Source: Mesorhizobium sp. SOD10
Lineage (GTDB): Bacteria; Pseudomonadota; Alphaproteobacteria; Rhizobiales; Rhizobiaceae
DNA: 64,000 nt
Assembly (NCBI GenBank): GCA_000824805.1
Contig: CCNA01000060.1
Span: 1-64,000, forward strand
Direction of reading: 5' to 3'
Made by a program: the position numbers and the translations under genes. Every line of letters starts with the position of its first letter. Position 1 is the stretch's first letter. The notes beneath the pieces are model-generated. The model was not told where the DNA came from. It did no database searches and saw nothing but the letters and a program-made list of their open reading frames with translations. Of the stretch, positions 6,746-15,030 are shown piece by piece.

Positions 6746-8356
6746 ATGTCCCAATTCATCGGGTTCGGTTCAATGATCCCCACCGGTCATCGGCCTAGCC
6801 GCGTTCCGCAATGCGAGCCTGAATCTCCGGCGATCCTGGCCAGCGAAACGAAAAATGCCAACGCCACGCCTGCCGGGGAGCTCAAGGTACTTAGCACCCT
6901 GCTCACGGCGCTGACCGCATTGGAGCGAAGCAACGTCGAATGGTGCTATTGGAGGAGCAGCCGGCGTCTTCCAGCTGTTTTGCTGGGCGAATCGGACCTT
7001 GATCTACTTGTTGCGAAATCTGATCAACATCGGGCCGCCCAGGCCTTGCTCGGCTCCGGACTCAAGCGCTTCGAACCCTCTAATTGCCACGGCCATCCTG
7101 CAGTCCAGAGCTTTCTTGGCTACGACGAGCCGAGCGGGCGCATCGTCCATCTCCATCTTCACTTCCGACTAGTTCTCGGCGAACCGATCTTGAGGAACTA
7201 TCAGCCTCCTTGGGAACGCCTATTTCTAGCCTCGGCGATCAGACACCCCGCACTGCCTCTCCGGATGCTCGATCCGGCAAGCGAGGCTTTGCTGCTTGTG
7301 GTGCGAGCCAGCCTCGAGCTGCGGCGTCGAGATCCCATCGTGTTTCGCCACTGGCAAAGGTTACTGGAGAACTTCGAACTGGACCGGCTGCATGTGGCGT
7401 TACGGGTCGACCGGCACACTTTCCGTGATCTCGCGGCAAAGCTCGTGAATAAGGACCTCGCGGAAGCCATTGCCAAGGAATTGTTTGAGACGCAGACTTT
7501 CACGGCCCGGCGTCGCCTTCACGCTCGGATTCGCAGAGAACTGGCAGCTTACCGAACCTACAATGGCCTAGAAGCCGTTCTGCGCGGTATCGGCCGGGTA
7601 ATCTTGTGGACCGCCGGAAGTCTGAACAAGCAGTTCCTGCATGTGCCCCGCCCCTGGAGCCGCCGTACGCCCGGCAGCGGCATGGTGGTGGCCGTAGTCG
7701 GGATCGACGGTAGCGGCAAGACCACGCTTGTGACAGCCATCCGCCAGTGGCTGGAGTCGGAAGTTGACGTGCTCCCAATATATTTCGGCACCGGGGGTGG
7801 TAGGCCATCGCTGCTGTTGCTGCCGTTCAAGTTGCTGGTGCCGACGGTCACCTGGGCGCTTGGAACCAAGCCCGCCGGCAGCTCGCATGGCACCGTGACC
7901 GACAGTTCGCCGGGCCTCCTCTACAGTGTTCTGCTCGCCGTATGGGCAAGCGTCCTCTCTGTAGAGAAGCGGATGAAGCTGGTGGCCGCGCGCCGCGGTG
8001 CGGATCGTGGAATGGTCGTCGTTGCCGATAGGTTCCCCCAAGACCAGATCATAGACTTCAACGATGCTCCGCTGATGCCCCGATTGGCCAAAGTCCCAGC
8101 CTGGCTTCGGCGTTTCGAGGCCAGCTCTTATGCGCTTGCCCGTCGTCTGCCGCCGGATCTCGTCATCAAACTGCAAGCCACCCCCGAACTCATCATGACG
8201 CGCGAGCCGGACATGGATCCGCTGGTCGTTCGAAGGCGAGTGCCGGCCCTGCAGCAACTGACTTTCGGAGGCACGATGGTGGTGAACCTCGATGCCGGGC
8301 AACCGTTGGCCGACGTTATCGGTTCAGCCAAGGCCGCGATCTGGCAGATGCTTTGA
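6746..8356 (+). CDS. Nucleotidyltransferase-like / thymidylate-kinase-like fusion protein
   Basis: 536 residues. The N-terminal half holds GESDLDLLV near residue 90, resembling the GS-x-D-x-D metal-binding motif of the nucleotidyltransferase fold, followed by HLHFRLVLGEPI. The C-terminal third is a P-loop kinase with VVGIDGSGKTTL near residue 315 and VVADRFPQDQIIDF as a DR-type motif, similar to thymidylate kinases. Proteins of this composition occur in polysaccharide gene clusters, with substrates not established as far as I know. It follows the kinase-flippase gene at once (ribosome site GGAG), so two kinase-bearing fusions probably work together on the same glycan or lipid carrier. The first 45 residues are low-complexity and the true start could be further in. 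Confidence 0.75.
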   Translation: MSQFIGFGSMIPTGHRPSRVPQCEPESPAILASETKNANATPAGELKVLSTLLTALTALERSNVEWCYWRSSRRLPAVLLGESDLDLLVAKSDQHRAAQALLGSGLKRFEPSNCHGHPAVQSFLGYDEPSGRIVHLHLHFRLVLGEPILRNYQPPWERLFLASAIRHPALPLRMLDPASEALLLVVRASLELRRRDPIVFRHWQRLLENFELDRLHVALRVDRHTFRDLAAKLVNKDLAEAIAKELFETQTFTARRRLHARIRRELAAYRTYNGLEAVLRGIGRVILWTAGSLNKQFLHVPRPWSRRTPGSGMVVAVVGIDGSGKTTLVTAIRQWLESEVDVLPIYFGTGGGRPSLLLLPFKLLVPTVTWALGTKPAGSSHGTVTDSSPGLLYSVLLAVWASVLSVEKRMKLVAARRGADRGMVVVADRFPQDQIIDFNDAPLMPRLAKVPAWLRRFEASSYALARRLPPDLVIKLQATPELIMTREPDMDPLVVRRRVPALQQLTFGGTMVVNLDAGQPLADVIGSAKAAIWQML

Positions 8357-8499
8357 GTACGTACGAGATCAACTCGGGGTGCTCATGGAATAACGAGATA
8401 GTTGCAACCAGAGCGCAACGGCAGGCTAACTGCCCCAGTGCCGGAGCACATCGGCGCAAGGACTTGCAATCGTGTTCCGCAAGGGCTCTGCCTCTTCCT

Positions 8500-8554
8500 A
8501 AGAGGGCGCCTGCCTTCCTGAGCCGGACTCATGCGGCAGGCGACGCGCCCTCTT
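8500..8554. repeat. Long imperfect stem-loop
   Basis: AAGAGGGCGCCTGCC (8500-8514) is complementary to GGCAGGCGacGCGCCCTCTT (8535-8554), with a small bulge and a 20-base loop. It has no adjacent T-tract, so it is not a typical intrinsic terminator. It could be a remnant of an inserted element or a strong transcription block at the end of the island genes. Confidence 0.55.
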
Positions 8555-8801
8555 GCTTCCAGCGAGTGATCGCCCCGTTAGGCAAGACAGAAATTCGCGC
8601 GAGAAGAGCTACCAGTTCCGTCTGACGCTTCGTCTCGGTCTTGGCGATCAACGAGGCGAGTTGGGAGCGGATCGGCGTACGGCTGAGGTGCCAGCTCTGT
8701 GCGATATCCAAGGGTGCATCGCCCCGAGCCAGGCGCAGCGCGAGTAGTGTCTCGGCGCCCGTCAAACCGTACATCCGCTGCAGAGTGAGGGTTGGCCGCG
8801 G
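8529..8801 (-). pseudogene. Fragment of a LuxR-family DNA-binding domain
   Basis: The minus strand encodes TLTLQRMYGLTGAETLLAL, then IAQSWHLSRTPIRSQLASL and KTETKRQTELVALLARI. This matches the C-terminal helix-turn-helix layout of LuxR-type regulators (LTPAEA...LA.G...IA....S..TVRSQL..I..KT.T.RQ.ELV.LL). Only about 85 residues remain, with no sensor domain upstream. It is a different subfamily from the regulator at 16357. Confidence 0.65.
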
Positions 8802-8803
8802 AC

Positions 8804-8902
8804 CTACGCGACGATGCAGGTTCCGTCATGCGCGACGGCCATTCGCTGGCTATCGGTATAGCCAATTTTGACGAAGGGGCCTTCCTTCAGAAAGTAGATC
8901 AT
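8804..8902 (-). CDS. 32-residue small protein with a strong ribosome site
   Basis: On the minus strand ATG at 8902 follows AAGGAG with six to seven bases between, an excellent ribosome site. The product is 32 residues starting MIYFLKEGPFVKIGYTD and ending TCIVA before TAG. The opening resembles the first strand and turn of T5orf172/GIY-YIG-like domains (IYF...VKIGYT), but the rest of such a domain is absent. It may be the truncated head of a larger gene or a genuine micropeptide. It lies about 110 bp inside the right island boundary. Confidence 0.4.
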   Translation of the reverse strand: MIYFLKEGPFVKIGYTDSQRMAVAHDGTCIVA

Positions 8903-9125
8903 TTCCAACTCCTTGGGTTCAGGCGCGCTAATTGAGTTCGTAAGTGCTGGCAACGGCCATTTTCGGCACGAACCTTATGCAAGTCATTGAACTTCCTCAG
9001 GGTGCAGGAATTCTCGACCGCACCAAACTCTCGTGACGAGTTGCCTCTGAAAGCCTGCGCGATTTGCATAGGCGAGCAATACTGCGCGCGACGAACAGGC
9101 ACTGCGAGCCTGAAACGGGCCTATC
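8903..9125. other. Right island junction
   Basis: Contains the 17-bp attR repeat (9011-9027). The bases after it (CTGAAAGCCTGCGCGAT..., CTGAAACGGG) faintly resemble those after the tRNA near 2780-2850, as if a longer, diverged duplication existed. No gene is seen. Confidence 0.5.
9011..9027 (+). repeat. Attachment-site direct repeat, right copy
   Basis: TTCTCGACCGCACCAAA, identical to the tRNA-Leu 3' end at 2745-2761, but here without the rest of a tRNA. Interpreted as attR. The ppc stop codon is about 100 bases further right. Confidence 0.7.
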
Positions 9126-11948
9126 CTATCCCGTCCACCCCAGGCCAGCCGAGATGCAATTGATCGACACAAGCAGGGCGTCGGTCGCCCGCTTCTGATC
9201 TGCGCCCGTGCTTGTCCGGGCCTCACGCAGCAGCTCGACCTGCAGGCGGTGGATATCGTCCATCTGCCGGCGCAGATTGTCGAAACGCCGCTTGAACATC
9301 GGGAAGCGCGCGGAAAGATCGCCTCCCGTGAGGTCGCCGATCAGGTGTCGCGTCAGCTCGTATTCGGCGGCGATGCGGGCGTGGATTCTGGCCGCTGCAT
9401 CGCTGTCGGACACCAGGTCGGCATAGAGCCGCGCGACCTCCATGTCGGACTGGTAGAGCGTCTTTTCGGCCTCGTCGACGATCAGGCGGAAAAAGCGGGA
9501 GTGCTCGAACATGCGGGCGAGAAGCTCACGTCCGGCCTCGCCGCGCACCGACACGAAGGCGCTCAGCGCGCTGCCGATGCCATACCAGCCGGTCAAAAGA
9601 TGCCGGTTCTGGCTCCACGCAAACACCCACGGAATGGCGCGCAGGTCGGCAATGCCGCTGGCGCCGAAGCGGCGATCCGGCCGCGAGCCCATTTTCAAGA
9701 GCGCCAGTTCGGCGACAGGGCTCGCCTGGTTGAAATAATCGAGAAAGCCGGGCTCGGCGATCAACCTGGCGTAAGACGCCTGCGACATGCCCGCCAACGC
9801 CTCCAGCGCTTCGTCGAACTCCGGTGTTTCCTTCGTTCCGCCATCGCCGGGCGATCGGATCCCGTGCGCCAGCACGGCGGCGGCTAGAACCTCGAGCTGG
9901 TTGAGGCCGGTGCCGCGATTGGCGAATTTCGCCGATACGACCTCGCCCTGCTCGGTCACCCGCATGGTTCCGGCGACCGTGCCTTGCGGCTGCGCCGCGA
10001 TCGCGCGGCCGGTCGGCGCACCACCACGGCTGACGGAGCCGCCGCGGCCGTGAAAGAAGCTGATCTTGACCTTGTGCTTGCGCCCGATGGCGGCGAGGCG
10101 CTTCTGCGCCTTTGCCAGTTCCCAATTGGAAGCGAGGAAACCGCCGTCCTTGTTGGAATCCGAATAGCCAAGCATGATTTCCTGGCGCGCACCGAAATCC
10201 CGCACCGTGCGCCGCACGAGCGAAACGTCGAGCAAGGCGTTCAGGACGCCGGGTGCAGCCTGCAGGTCGGCGATGGTCTCGAACAACGGCACGATCCTCA
10301 ACGTGATCGTGCCGTCGCCGCCGGGCGCGGTGGAGAGCCCGCAATATTGCGCCAGCAGATAAACTGCGAGCAGGTCGTCGGCCGAGCGGGTCATGCTCAG
10401 CACGAAAGAGCCGACAGCGTCGGCATCCGCGCCGGATATTTGTTCGCGGATGACGGCGAATGTCGACAGCAGTTCACCTGCCTCCGGCGAGAGTTGGCTT
10501 GCGTCGATATGCAGCCGCTCGCCCTGGCTGAGCGCGGCGCGGATGCGCGCCGACCATTGCGGCGTGCCGGCGGCGATGGGATCGGTGGGGTCTATCTGCG
10601 CAAACAGCTCGGCCAGCACCCGATTGACGACTGTGGAGTTCTGCCGGATGTCGAGCGAGACCGTGCGGAAGCCAAAGCTTCCGACCTGCCAAACGAGCGG
10701 CTGGACGAAACGCCTGGCGACCGTGCGCCCGCCGATCGCTGCGAGAACTGAGGAGAGGGCGTTGAGATCGGCGCGAAACGCCTCCGCCGAGGGGTAGGCC
10801 GCCTTGCCGCGGTCACGCGTGGCGACCAGCCGGGCAAGCAGGGCCGAAGCGAACTGGCGCAGCGGTTCGTCAGGGTTGCGGGCGGCGATCTCTTGCGCCT
10901 CTCCACTCTTATCCAGCGCTGTTTGCAGCACCGGCTTGAAGCCGGCCGGCAGGTCGACGACGTTCGAACTGGCGCTGAGCACCGTCACCAGCCGCTGCAC
11001 CTGCGCCAGATACCAGCCTATGGCGGTGTTGCGGTATTCGGCCATGGCGTGAGCCGTAACCGCAGCCGTCACGTTCGGATTGCCGTCGCGGTCGCCGCCG
11101 ATCCACGAGGCATAGCGCATGAAGGACGGAATTCGGATCGGCTCGCCTGGATAGTGGCGCTCGAAGGCGCTCTGAAGCTTGCCATAGAGCTGCGGCGTTG
11201 CCTCGAAAATGACTTCGCGGAAGAAATGCAGGCCCCAGGCGATCTCGCGTTCGACCGTGGGTCGCTCCAGCCGCAGCTCGCCCGTCATCCACAGAAGCTC
11301 GATCTCACTTTCCAGATCGGCAACCAAGAGGTCGCGTTCGCGCGGCGCCCAGCGCGGCTGGTCGAGCTCGGTCAGCTTGCGATAGATGCGGCGGTGGATC
11401 TCCAGAACGGTGACACGTTTGGCCTCGGTGGGATGCGCGGTCATGGTCGGGCCGACGCAAAGCTCGTCGAGCGCCGCCTGGGCCTCCGCCGCCGAACGGC
11501 CGTTCGCGGCCATCTCGGCAATCACGCTGGCGAAAGAGCCGGGCACTTCGTCGGCGCCCGCGCCCTGTTCGAGCTCGCGTCGCGCCCGCATGGCAAGCAA
11601 CTCGTCGACAATCGTCAGCAACTGAAACCACACGCCGCTGGCCTGAAGCGCCGGGATGCGTTGCCCCGGGGCGAGCGCAACAAGCGACCTGCGTCCGCTC
11701 AGCACCGCGGCGATCTCGGGCTCGCGTGCGCTCGCGACCTGAAGCAGCAGGCGCAACAGCAGACTGCGCTCGTCCTCACGAAACTTGATGCGTTTGCTCT
11801 GTTCCAAAGCCGCTTTCCCGATCGTCCATCGATTGTCGATGAGCTGCGCTAAGTACGGACAGCACCGAGCCGGATCCGGCCTGCGAAGATGGCCGGCTCC
11901 GGAACAGATATTTTTGCTTTCCGCGACCTTCGGCTGGTCGACCGTCAA
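9126..11948 (-). CDS. ppc: Phosphoenolpyruvate carboxylase
   Basis: Carboxylates PEP to oxaloacetate in the cytoplasm. In the serine cycle this is the step that adds CO2 before malate formation. All family landmarks are present: TAHPTEAKR near residue 168, SWIGGDRDGNP, LGYSDSNKDGG near 593, FHGRGGSVSRGG near 632, and RAIPWVFAWSQNR. At 940 residues it is slightly longer than most bacterial homologues. The TTG start overlaps the mtkB stop by three bases (TTGA), but the first 40 residues are atypical and the true start may be internal. It is the last gene of the serine-cycle operon, consistent with the methylotroph enzyme rather than a purely anaplerotic one. Confidence 0.96.
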   Translation of the reverse strand: MTVDQPKVAESKNICSGAGHLRRPDPARCCPYLAQLIDNRWTIGKAALEQSKRIKFREDERSLLLRLLLQVASAREPEIAAVLSGRRSLVALAPGQRIPALQASGVWFQLLTIVDELLAMRARRELEQGAGADEVPGSFASVIAEMAANGRSAAEAQAALDELCVGPTMTAHPTEAKRVTVLEIHRRIYRKLTELDQPRWAPRERDLLVADLESEIELLWMTGELRLERPTVEREIAWGLHFFREVIFEATPQLYGKLQSAFERHYPGEPIRIPSFMRYASWIGGDRDGNPNVTAAVTAHAMAEYRNTAIGWYLAQVQRLVTVLSASSNVVDLPAGFKPVLQTALDKSGEAQEIAARNPDEPLRQFASALLARLVATRDRGKAAYPSAEAFRADLNALSSVLAAIGGRTVARRFVQPLVWQVGSFGFRTVSLDIRQNSTVVNRVLAELFAQIDPTDPIAAGTPQWSARIRAALSQGERLHIDASQLSPEAGELLSTFAVIREQISGADADAVGSFVLSMTRSADDLLAVYLLAQYCGLSTAPGGDGTITLRIVPLFETIADLQAAPGVLNALLDVSLVRRTVRDFGARQEIMLGYSDSNKDGGFLASNWELAKAQKRLAAIGRKHKVKISFFHGRGGSVSRGGAPTGRAIAAQPQGTVAGTMRVTEQGEVVSAKFANRGTGLNQLEVLAAAVLAHGIRSPGDGGTKETPEFDEALEALAGMSQASYARLIAEPGFLDYFNQASPVAELALLKMGSRPDRRFGASGIADLRAIPWVFAWSQNRHLLTGWYGIGSALSAFVSVRGEAGRELLARMFEHSRFFRLIVDEAEKTLYQSDMEVARLYADLVSDSDAAARIHARIAAEYELTRHLIGDLTGGDLSARFPMFKRRFDNLRRQMDDIHRLQVELLREARTSTGADQKRATDALLVSINCISAGLGWTG

Positions 11949-12844
11949 GCCGCCTTCTTCGTCCGCGCCAGCGTGTCGGCCACCACCTCGCCGAAGGAGG
12001 CGGGGGTCGGCACGATGATGACGCCGGCCTCTTTCAGGATCTCGACCTTCTCCTGCGCCGACTCGCCGAAGGCGGAGATGATCGCGCCGGCGTGGCCCAT
12101 GCGCCTTCCCTTGGGCGCGGAAAGTCCGGCGATGTAGGCGATCAGCGGCTTACGCATATTGTCACGCGCCCAGATCGCGGCTTCGGCTTCCTGCGGGCCG
12201 CCGATCTCGCCGATCATCACCACGGCGTCGGTATCCTCGTCCCGCTCGAAGAGCTGCAGGATGTCCTTGAAGGACGAGCCGTTGATCGGATCGCCGCCGA
12301 TGCCGACGCTGGTCGACACGCCGATGCCCAGCGCCTTCATCTGCGAGGCGGCCTCGTAGCCCAGCGTACCGGAGCGGCCGACGATGCCGACGCGTCCAGG
12401 CAGATAGATGCTGCCCGGCATGATGCCCATCAGCGCCTGCCCGGGCGTGATGACGCCGGCGCAGTTCGGGCCGACCAGCCGCATGCGGTCCTCGAAACGG
12501 TAACGGCGCATGTAGCGCTTGACCTGCATCATATCTTGCGAGGGGATGCCGTCGGTGATGCAGACGCAGAGTTTTATGCCGGCGTCCGCCGCTTCCATGA
12601 TCGAATCGGCCGCGAAGGGCGGCGGCACGAAGACGATGCTCGCCTCGGCGCGGGTCTCGCGCACGGCGCCCTTGACGGTGTTGAAGACGGGCAGGCCAAG
12701 ATGCGTCTGTCCGCCCTTGCCGGGGGTGACGCCGCCGACCAGCTTGGTGCCGTAGCGCTTCATGTCGTCGGCATGGAAGCTGCCGATCTTGCCGGTGAAC
12801 CCTTGCACGATGACGCGCGTGCTGCGGTTGAGCAGGATTGCCAT
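11945..12844 (-). CDS. mtkB: Malate-CoA ligase (malate thiokinase) small subunit
   Basis: 299 residues of the succinyl-CoA synthetase alpha family. The N-terminal CoA-binding Rossmann domain reads VIVQGFTGKIGSFHA, and the histidine phosphorylated during catalysis lies in GHAGAIISAF near residue 246. The sequence alone cannot separate succinyl-CoA synthetase from malate thiokinase. Its position between mcl and ppc, in a serine-cycle operon, favours malate thiokinase, which makes malyl-CoA from malate. It follows mtkA by 13 bases. Confidence 0.8.
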   Translation of the reverse strand: MAILLNRSTRVIVQGFTGKIGSFHADDMKRYGTKLVGGVTPGKGGQTHLGLPVFNTVKGAVRETRAEASIVFVPPPFAADSIMEAADAGIKLCVCITDGIPSQDMMQVKRYMRRYRFEDRMRLVGPNCAGVITPGQALMGIMPGSIYLPGRVGIVGRSGTLGYEAASQMKALGIGVSTSVGIGGDPINGSSFKDILQLFERDEDTDAVVMIGEIGGPQEAEAAIWARDNMRKPLIAYIAGLSAPKGRRMGHAGAIISAFGESAQEKVEILKEAGVIIVPTPASFGEVVADTLARTKKAA

Positions 12845-12857
12845 TTCTCGACCTCCC

Positions 12858-14045
12858 TCAGGCTGCTTTCTTGTTTTTGGCGGCTTCGCGCCAGGCGGCG
12901 ACGGCTTTTTCGGCGGCTTCGGCCAGCGTGTCGGCGACGATCACCTTTTCCCCGGAATCGGCCAGGATCTTGCGGCCTTCCTCGACCTTGGTGCCGGAAA
13001 GGCGCACCACCAGCGGCACGTCGACGCCGACCTCGCGAATCGCCTTGATGACGCCTTCGGCCACCCAGTCGCAGCGGTTGATGCCGGCAAAAATATTGAC
13101 CAGGATGGTCTCGACATTCTTGTCGCCGAGCACGGCGCGGAACGATTTCGCCACCCGCTCGGGCGAGGCGCCGCCGCCAATATCGAGGAAGTTGGCCGGT
13201 TCGCCGCCGGCGATCTTGATCATGTCCATCGTCGCCATGGCGAGGCCGGCGCCGTTGATGATGCAGCCGATATTGCCGTCGAGCCCGACATAGGAGAGGC
13301 CGCGGTCGCTGGCGAAGGTCTCGCGCGGATCTTCCTGGCTCTTGTCGCGCAGCTCGGAAATCTCCGGCCGGCGGAACAGCGCGTTCTCGTCGAACGACAT
13401 CTTGGCGTCGAGCGCGACGAGACTGCCGTCGCGCGTCACCACCAGCGGATTGATCTCCAGCATCGAGGCGTCGTAGTCGCGGAACACCTGGTAGCAGCCG
13501 AGGATGGTTTCGGTCGCCTTGCCGATCAGGTTGCTTTCAAGACCGAGACCGAAGGCGATCTCGCGCGCCTGGAAGCCCTGCATGCCGACGCCGGGATCGA
13601 CAGTCGCTCGGATAATCGAATCCGGTTTCTTTTCGGAAATGTCCTCGATCTCCATGCCGCCGGCGGCCGACGCCACGATCATGACGCGCTCTTCCTTCCG
13701 GTCGAGCACGAAGCCGAGATAGAGCTCCTGTGCGATGTCGACCGCCTCCTCGAGATAGAGGCGCGATATCAGCTTGCCGCGTGGACCGGTTTGGTGGGTC
13801 ACCAGCTTGCGGCCGAGCATGGCCTCCGCCGCGTTGGAGATCTCCTCATCGTTGGAGCAGAGCTTGATACCACCGGCCTTGCCGCGAGCGCCGGAATGGA
13901 CCTGCGCCTTCAGGACCCATTTCGAGCCGCCGATCTCCCGGGCACGGTAGGTCGCCTGCTCGGGGCTGTAGGCAAGGCCGCCGCGCGGCACATGCACGCC
14001 GTGGCGGGCAAGCAGTTCCTTAGCCTGATATTCGTGGATGTCCAT
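12858..14045 (-). CDS. mtkA: Malate-CoA ligase (malate thiokinase) large subunit
   Basis: 395 residues of the succinyl-CoA synthetase beta family. An ATP-grasp domain begins MDIHEYQAKELLARHGV, and a C-terminal ligase domain includes GCIINGAGLAMATMD and NIFAGINRCDWVAEG. With mtkB it activates malate to malyl-CoA at the expense of ATP. It sits between mcl (18 bases upstream) and mtkB. A function as ordinary SucC is possible, but sucCD in alphaproteobacteria normally sits with mdh and sucAB, which are not here. Confidence 0.8.
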   Translation of the reverse strand: MDIHEYQAKELLARHGVHVPRGGLAYSPEQATYRAREIGGSKWVLKAQVHSGARGKAGGIKLCSNDEEISNAAEAMLGRKLVTHQTGPRGKLISRLYLEEAVDIAQELYLGFVLDRKEERVMIVASAAGGMEIEDISEKKPDSIIRATVDPGVGMQGFQAREIAFGLGLESNLIGKATETILGCYQVFRDYDASMLEINPLVVTRDGSLVALDAKMSFDENALFRRPEISELRDKSQEDPRETFASDRGLSYVGLDGNIGCIINGAGLAMATMDMIKIAGGEPANFLDIGGGASPERVAKSFRAVLGDKNVETILVNIFAGINRCDWVAEGVIKAIREVGVDVPLVVRLSGTKVEEGRKILADSGEKVIVADTLAEAAEKAVAAWREAAKNKKAA

Positions 14046-14063
14046 CTTGTCCTCCCGGAAAAC

Positions 14064-15020
14064 TCAGTGAGCCTGCGCCTGGCCAGCGCGCTCGATCGCC
14101 TCGCTGACCACCAGCACGTTGCGGGCCATGCGCTCGGACGCGGCGTCGATCATCTTGCCGTCGAGCGCCGCCGCGCCCTTGCCGAGCGTCTCTGCCTCCT
14201 TCAACACCTCGAGGATGCGGCGGGCGCGCGTGACCTCCTTTTCCGGCGGCGAGAACACCTCGTTGGCCGAGGCGATCTGCGAAGGGTGGATCGCCCATTT
14301 GCCTTCGATGCCGAGTGCCGCGGCGCGCCTTGCGGCCGCCTTGTAGCCTTCCGGGTCGGAGAAATCGCCGAACGGTCCGTCGATGGCGCGCAGGCCATAG
14401 GCGCGGCAGGCGACCGTCATGCGCGACAGCGCGAAATGCCACTGGTCGCCGGGATAGTCGGGATTGAGCCCGCCGATGTTGACGGTGCGCGCCTTGTTGC
14501 TGGCGGCATAGTCGGCGACGCCGAAATGCATCGCCTCCAGCCGGCCGGGCGTGGCGGCGATCGCCTCGACATTGGCCATGCCGAGCGCCGTCTCGATCAG
14601 GGCCTCGAGGCCTACGCGCGTCTTGAACCCCTTGGCCATCTCGATCTGGGTGACCATGGCCTCGACCATGTAGAGGTCGGCCGGCACGCCTACCTTAGGC
14701 ACCAGGATCGTGTCCAGCCGATCGCCGGCCTGTTCCATGACGTCGACGACGTCACGGTACATGTAATGCGTGTCGAGGCCGTTGATGCGCACCGAGACGG
14801 TCTTGCCCTTGGCGCGCCAGTCGATGTCGTTCAGCGCCTGGATGATGTTCTTGCGGGCACGCTCCTTGTCGGGCGGGGCCACCGCATCCTCGATGTCGAG
14901 GAAGACGAAGTCGGCGGCGCTGTTGGCCGCCTTGTCAATCATTTCCGGGCTGGAGCCCGGAACGGCGAGCTCGCTGCGCTGGAGCCGCAGTTTCTTCAGA
15001 TGGTTGATGGTGTGGCTCAT
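14064..15020 (-). CDS. mcl: Malyl-CoA lyase
   Basis: 318 residues of the HpcH/CitE aldolase family. It splits malyl-CoA into glyoxylate and acetyl-CoA, closing the serine cycle. The conserved VFLDIEDAVAPPDKERAR (metal-binding acidic residues), VRINGLDTHYMY and LEALIETALGMANVEAIA segments are visible. ATG at 15020 (MSHTINHLKK) follows GAGGAGCGG; an in-frame extension upstream is arginine-rich and overlaps sga, so it is rejected. It lies 10 bases after sga and 18 before mtkA. Confidence 0.9.
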   Translation of the reverse strand: MSHTINHLKKLRLQRSELAVPGSSPEMIDKAANSAADFVFLDIEDAVAPPDKERARKNIIQALNDIDWRAKGKTVSVRINGLDTHYMYRDVVDVMEQAGDRLDTILVPKVGVPADLYMVEAMVTQIEMAKGFKTRVGLEALIETALGMANVEAIAATPGRLEAMHFGVADYAASNKARTVNIGGLNPDYPGDQWHFALSRMTVACRAYGLRAIDGPFGDFSDPEGYKAAARRAAALGIEGKWAIHPSQIASANEVFSPPEKEVTRARRILEVLKEAETLGKGAAALDGKMIDAASERMARNVLVVSEAIERAGQAQAH

Positions 15021-15030
15021 GGTCCGCTCC

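Larger units (their letters stand above)
8357..8803. other. Gene-poor debris segment near the right island end
   Basis: No intact gene is seen between the end of the nucleotidyltransferase-kinase gene and the small gene at 8804. The segment contains a large imperfect stem-loop (8500-8554) and a minus-strand remnant of a LuxR-type DNA-binding domain, both listed separately. Confidence 0.6.
2745..9027. mobile_element. 6.3-kb genomic island integrated at tRNA-Leu(GAG)
   Basis: The last 17 bases around the tRNA 3' end, TTCTCGACCGCACCAAA (2745-2761), are repeated exactly at 9011-9027, just downstream of ppc. The tRNA stays whole at the left end, the standard result of site-specific integration into a tRNA 3' end. 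Inside are a decayed LuxR gene, a truncated glycosyltransferase, two unusual fusion genes that look polysaccharide-related, a LuxR fragment and a short gene. An AT-rich patch near 4650-4880 contrasts with the surrounding GC-rich DNA. No integrase or recombinase is visible, so the element appears decayed and unable to move on its own. Confidence 0.7.

Noticed and set aside
11945..14045. mtkAB read as ordinary succinyl-CoA synthetase (sucCD)
   Set aside because: Sequence alone cannot decide, but the position between mcl and ppc strongly favours malate thiokinase. The possibility is noted in the entries.
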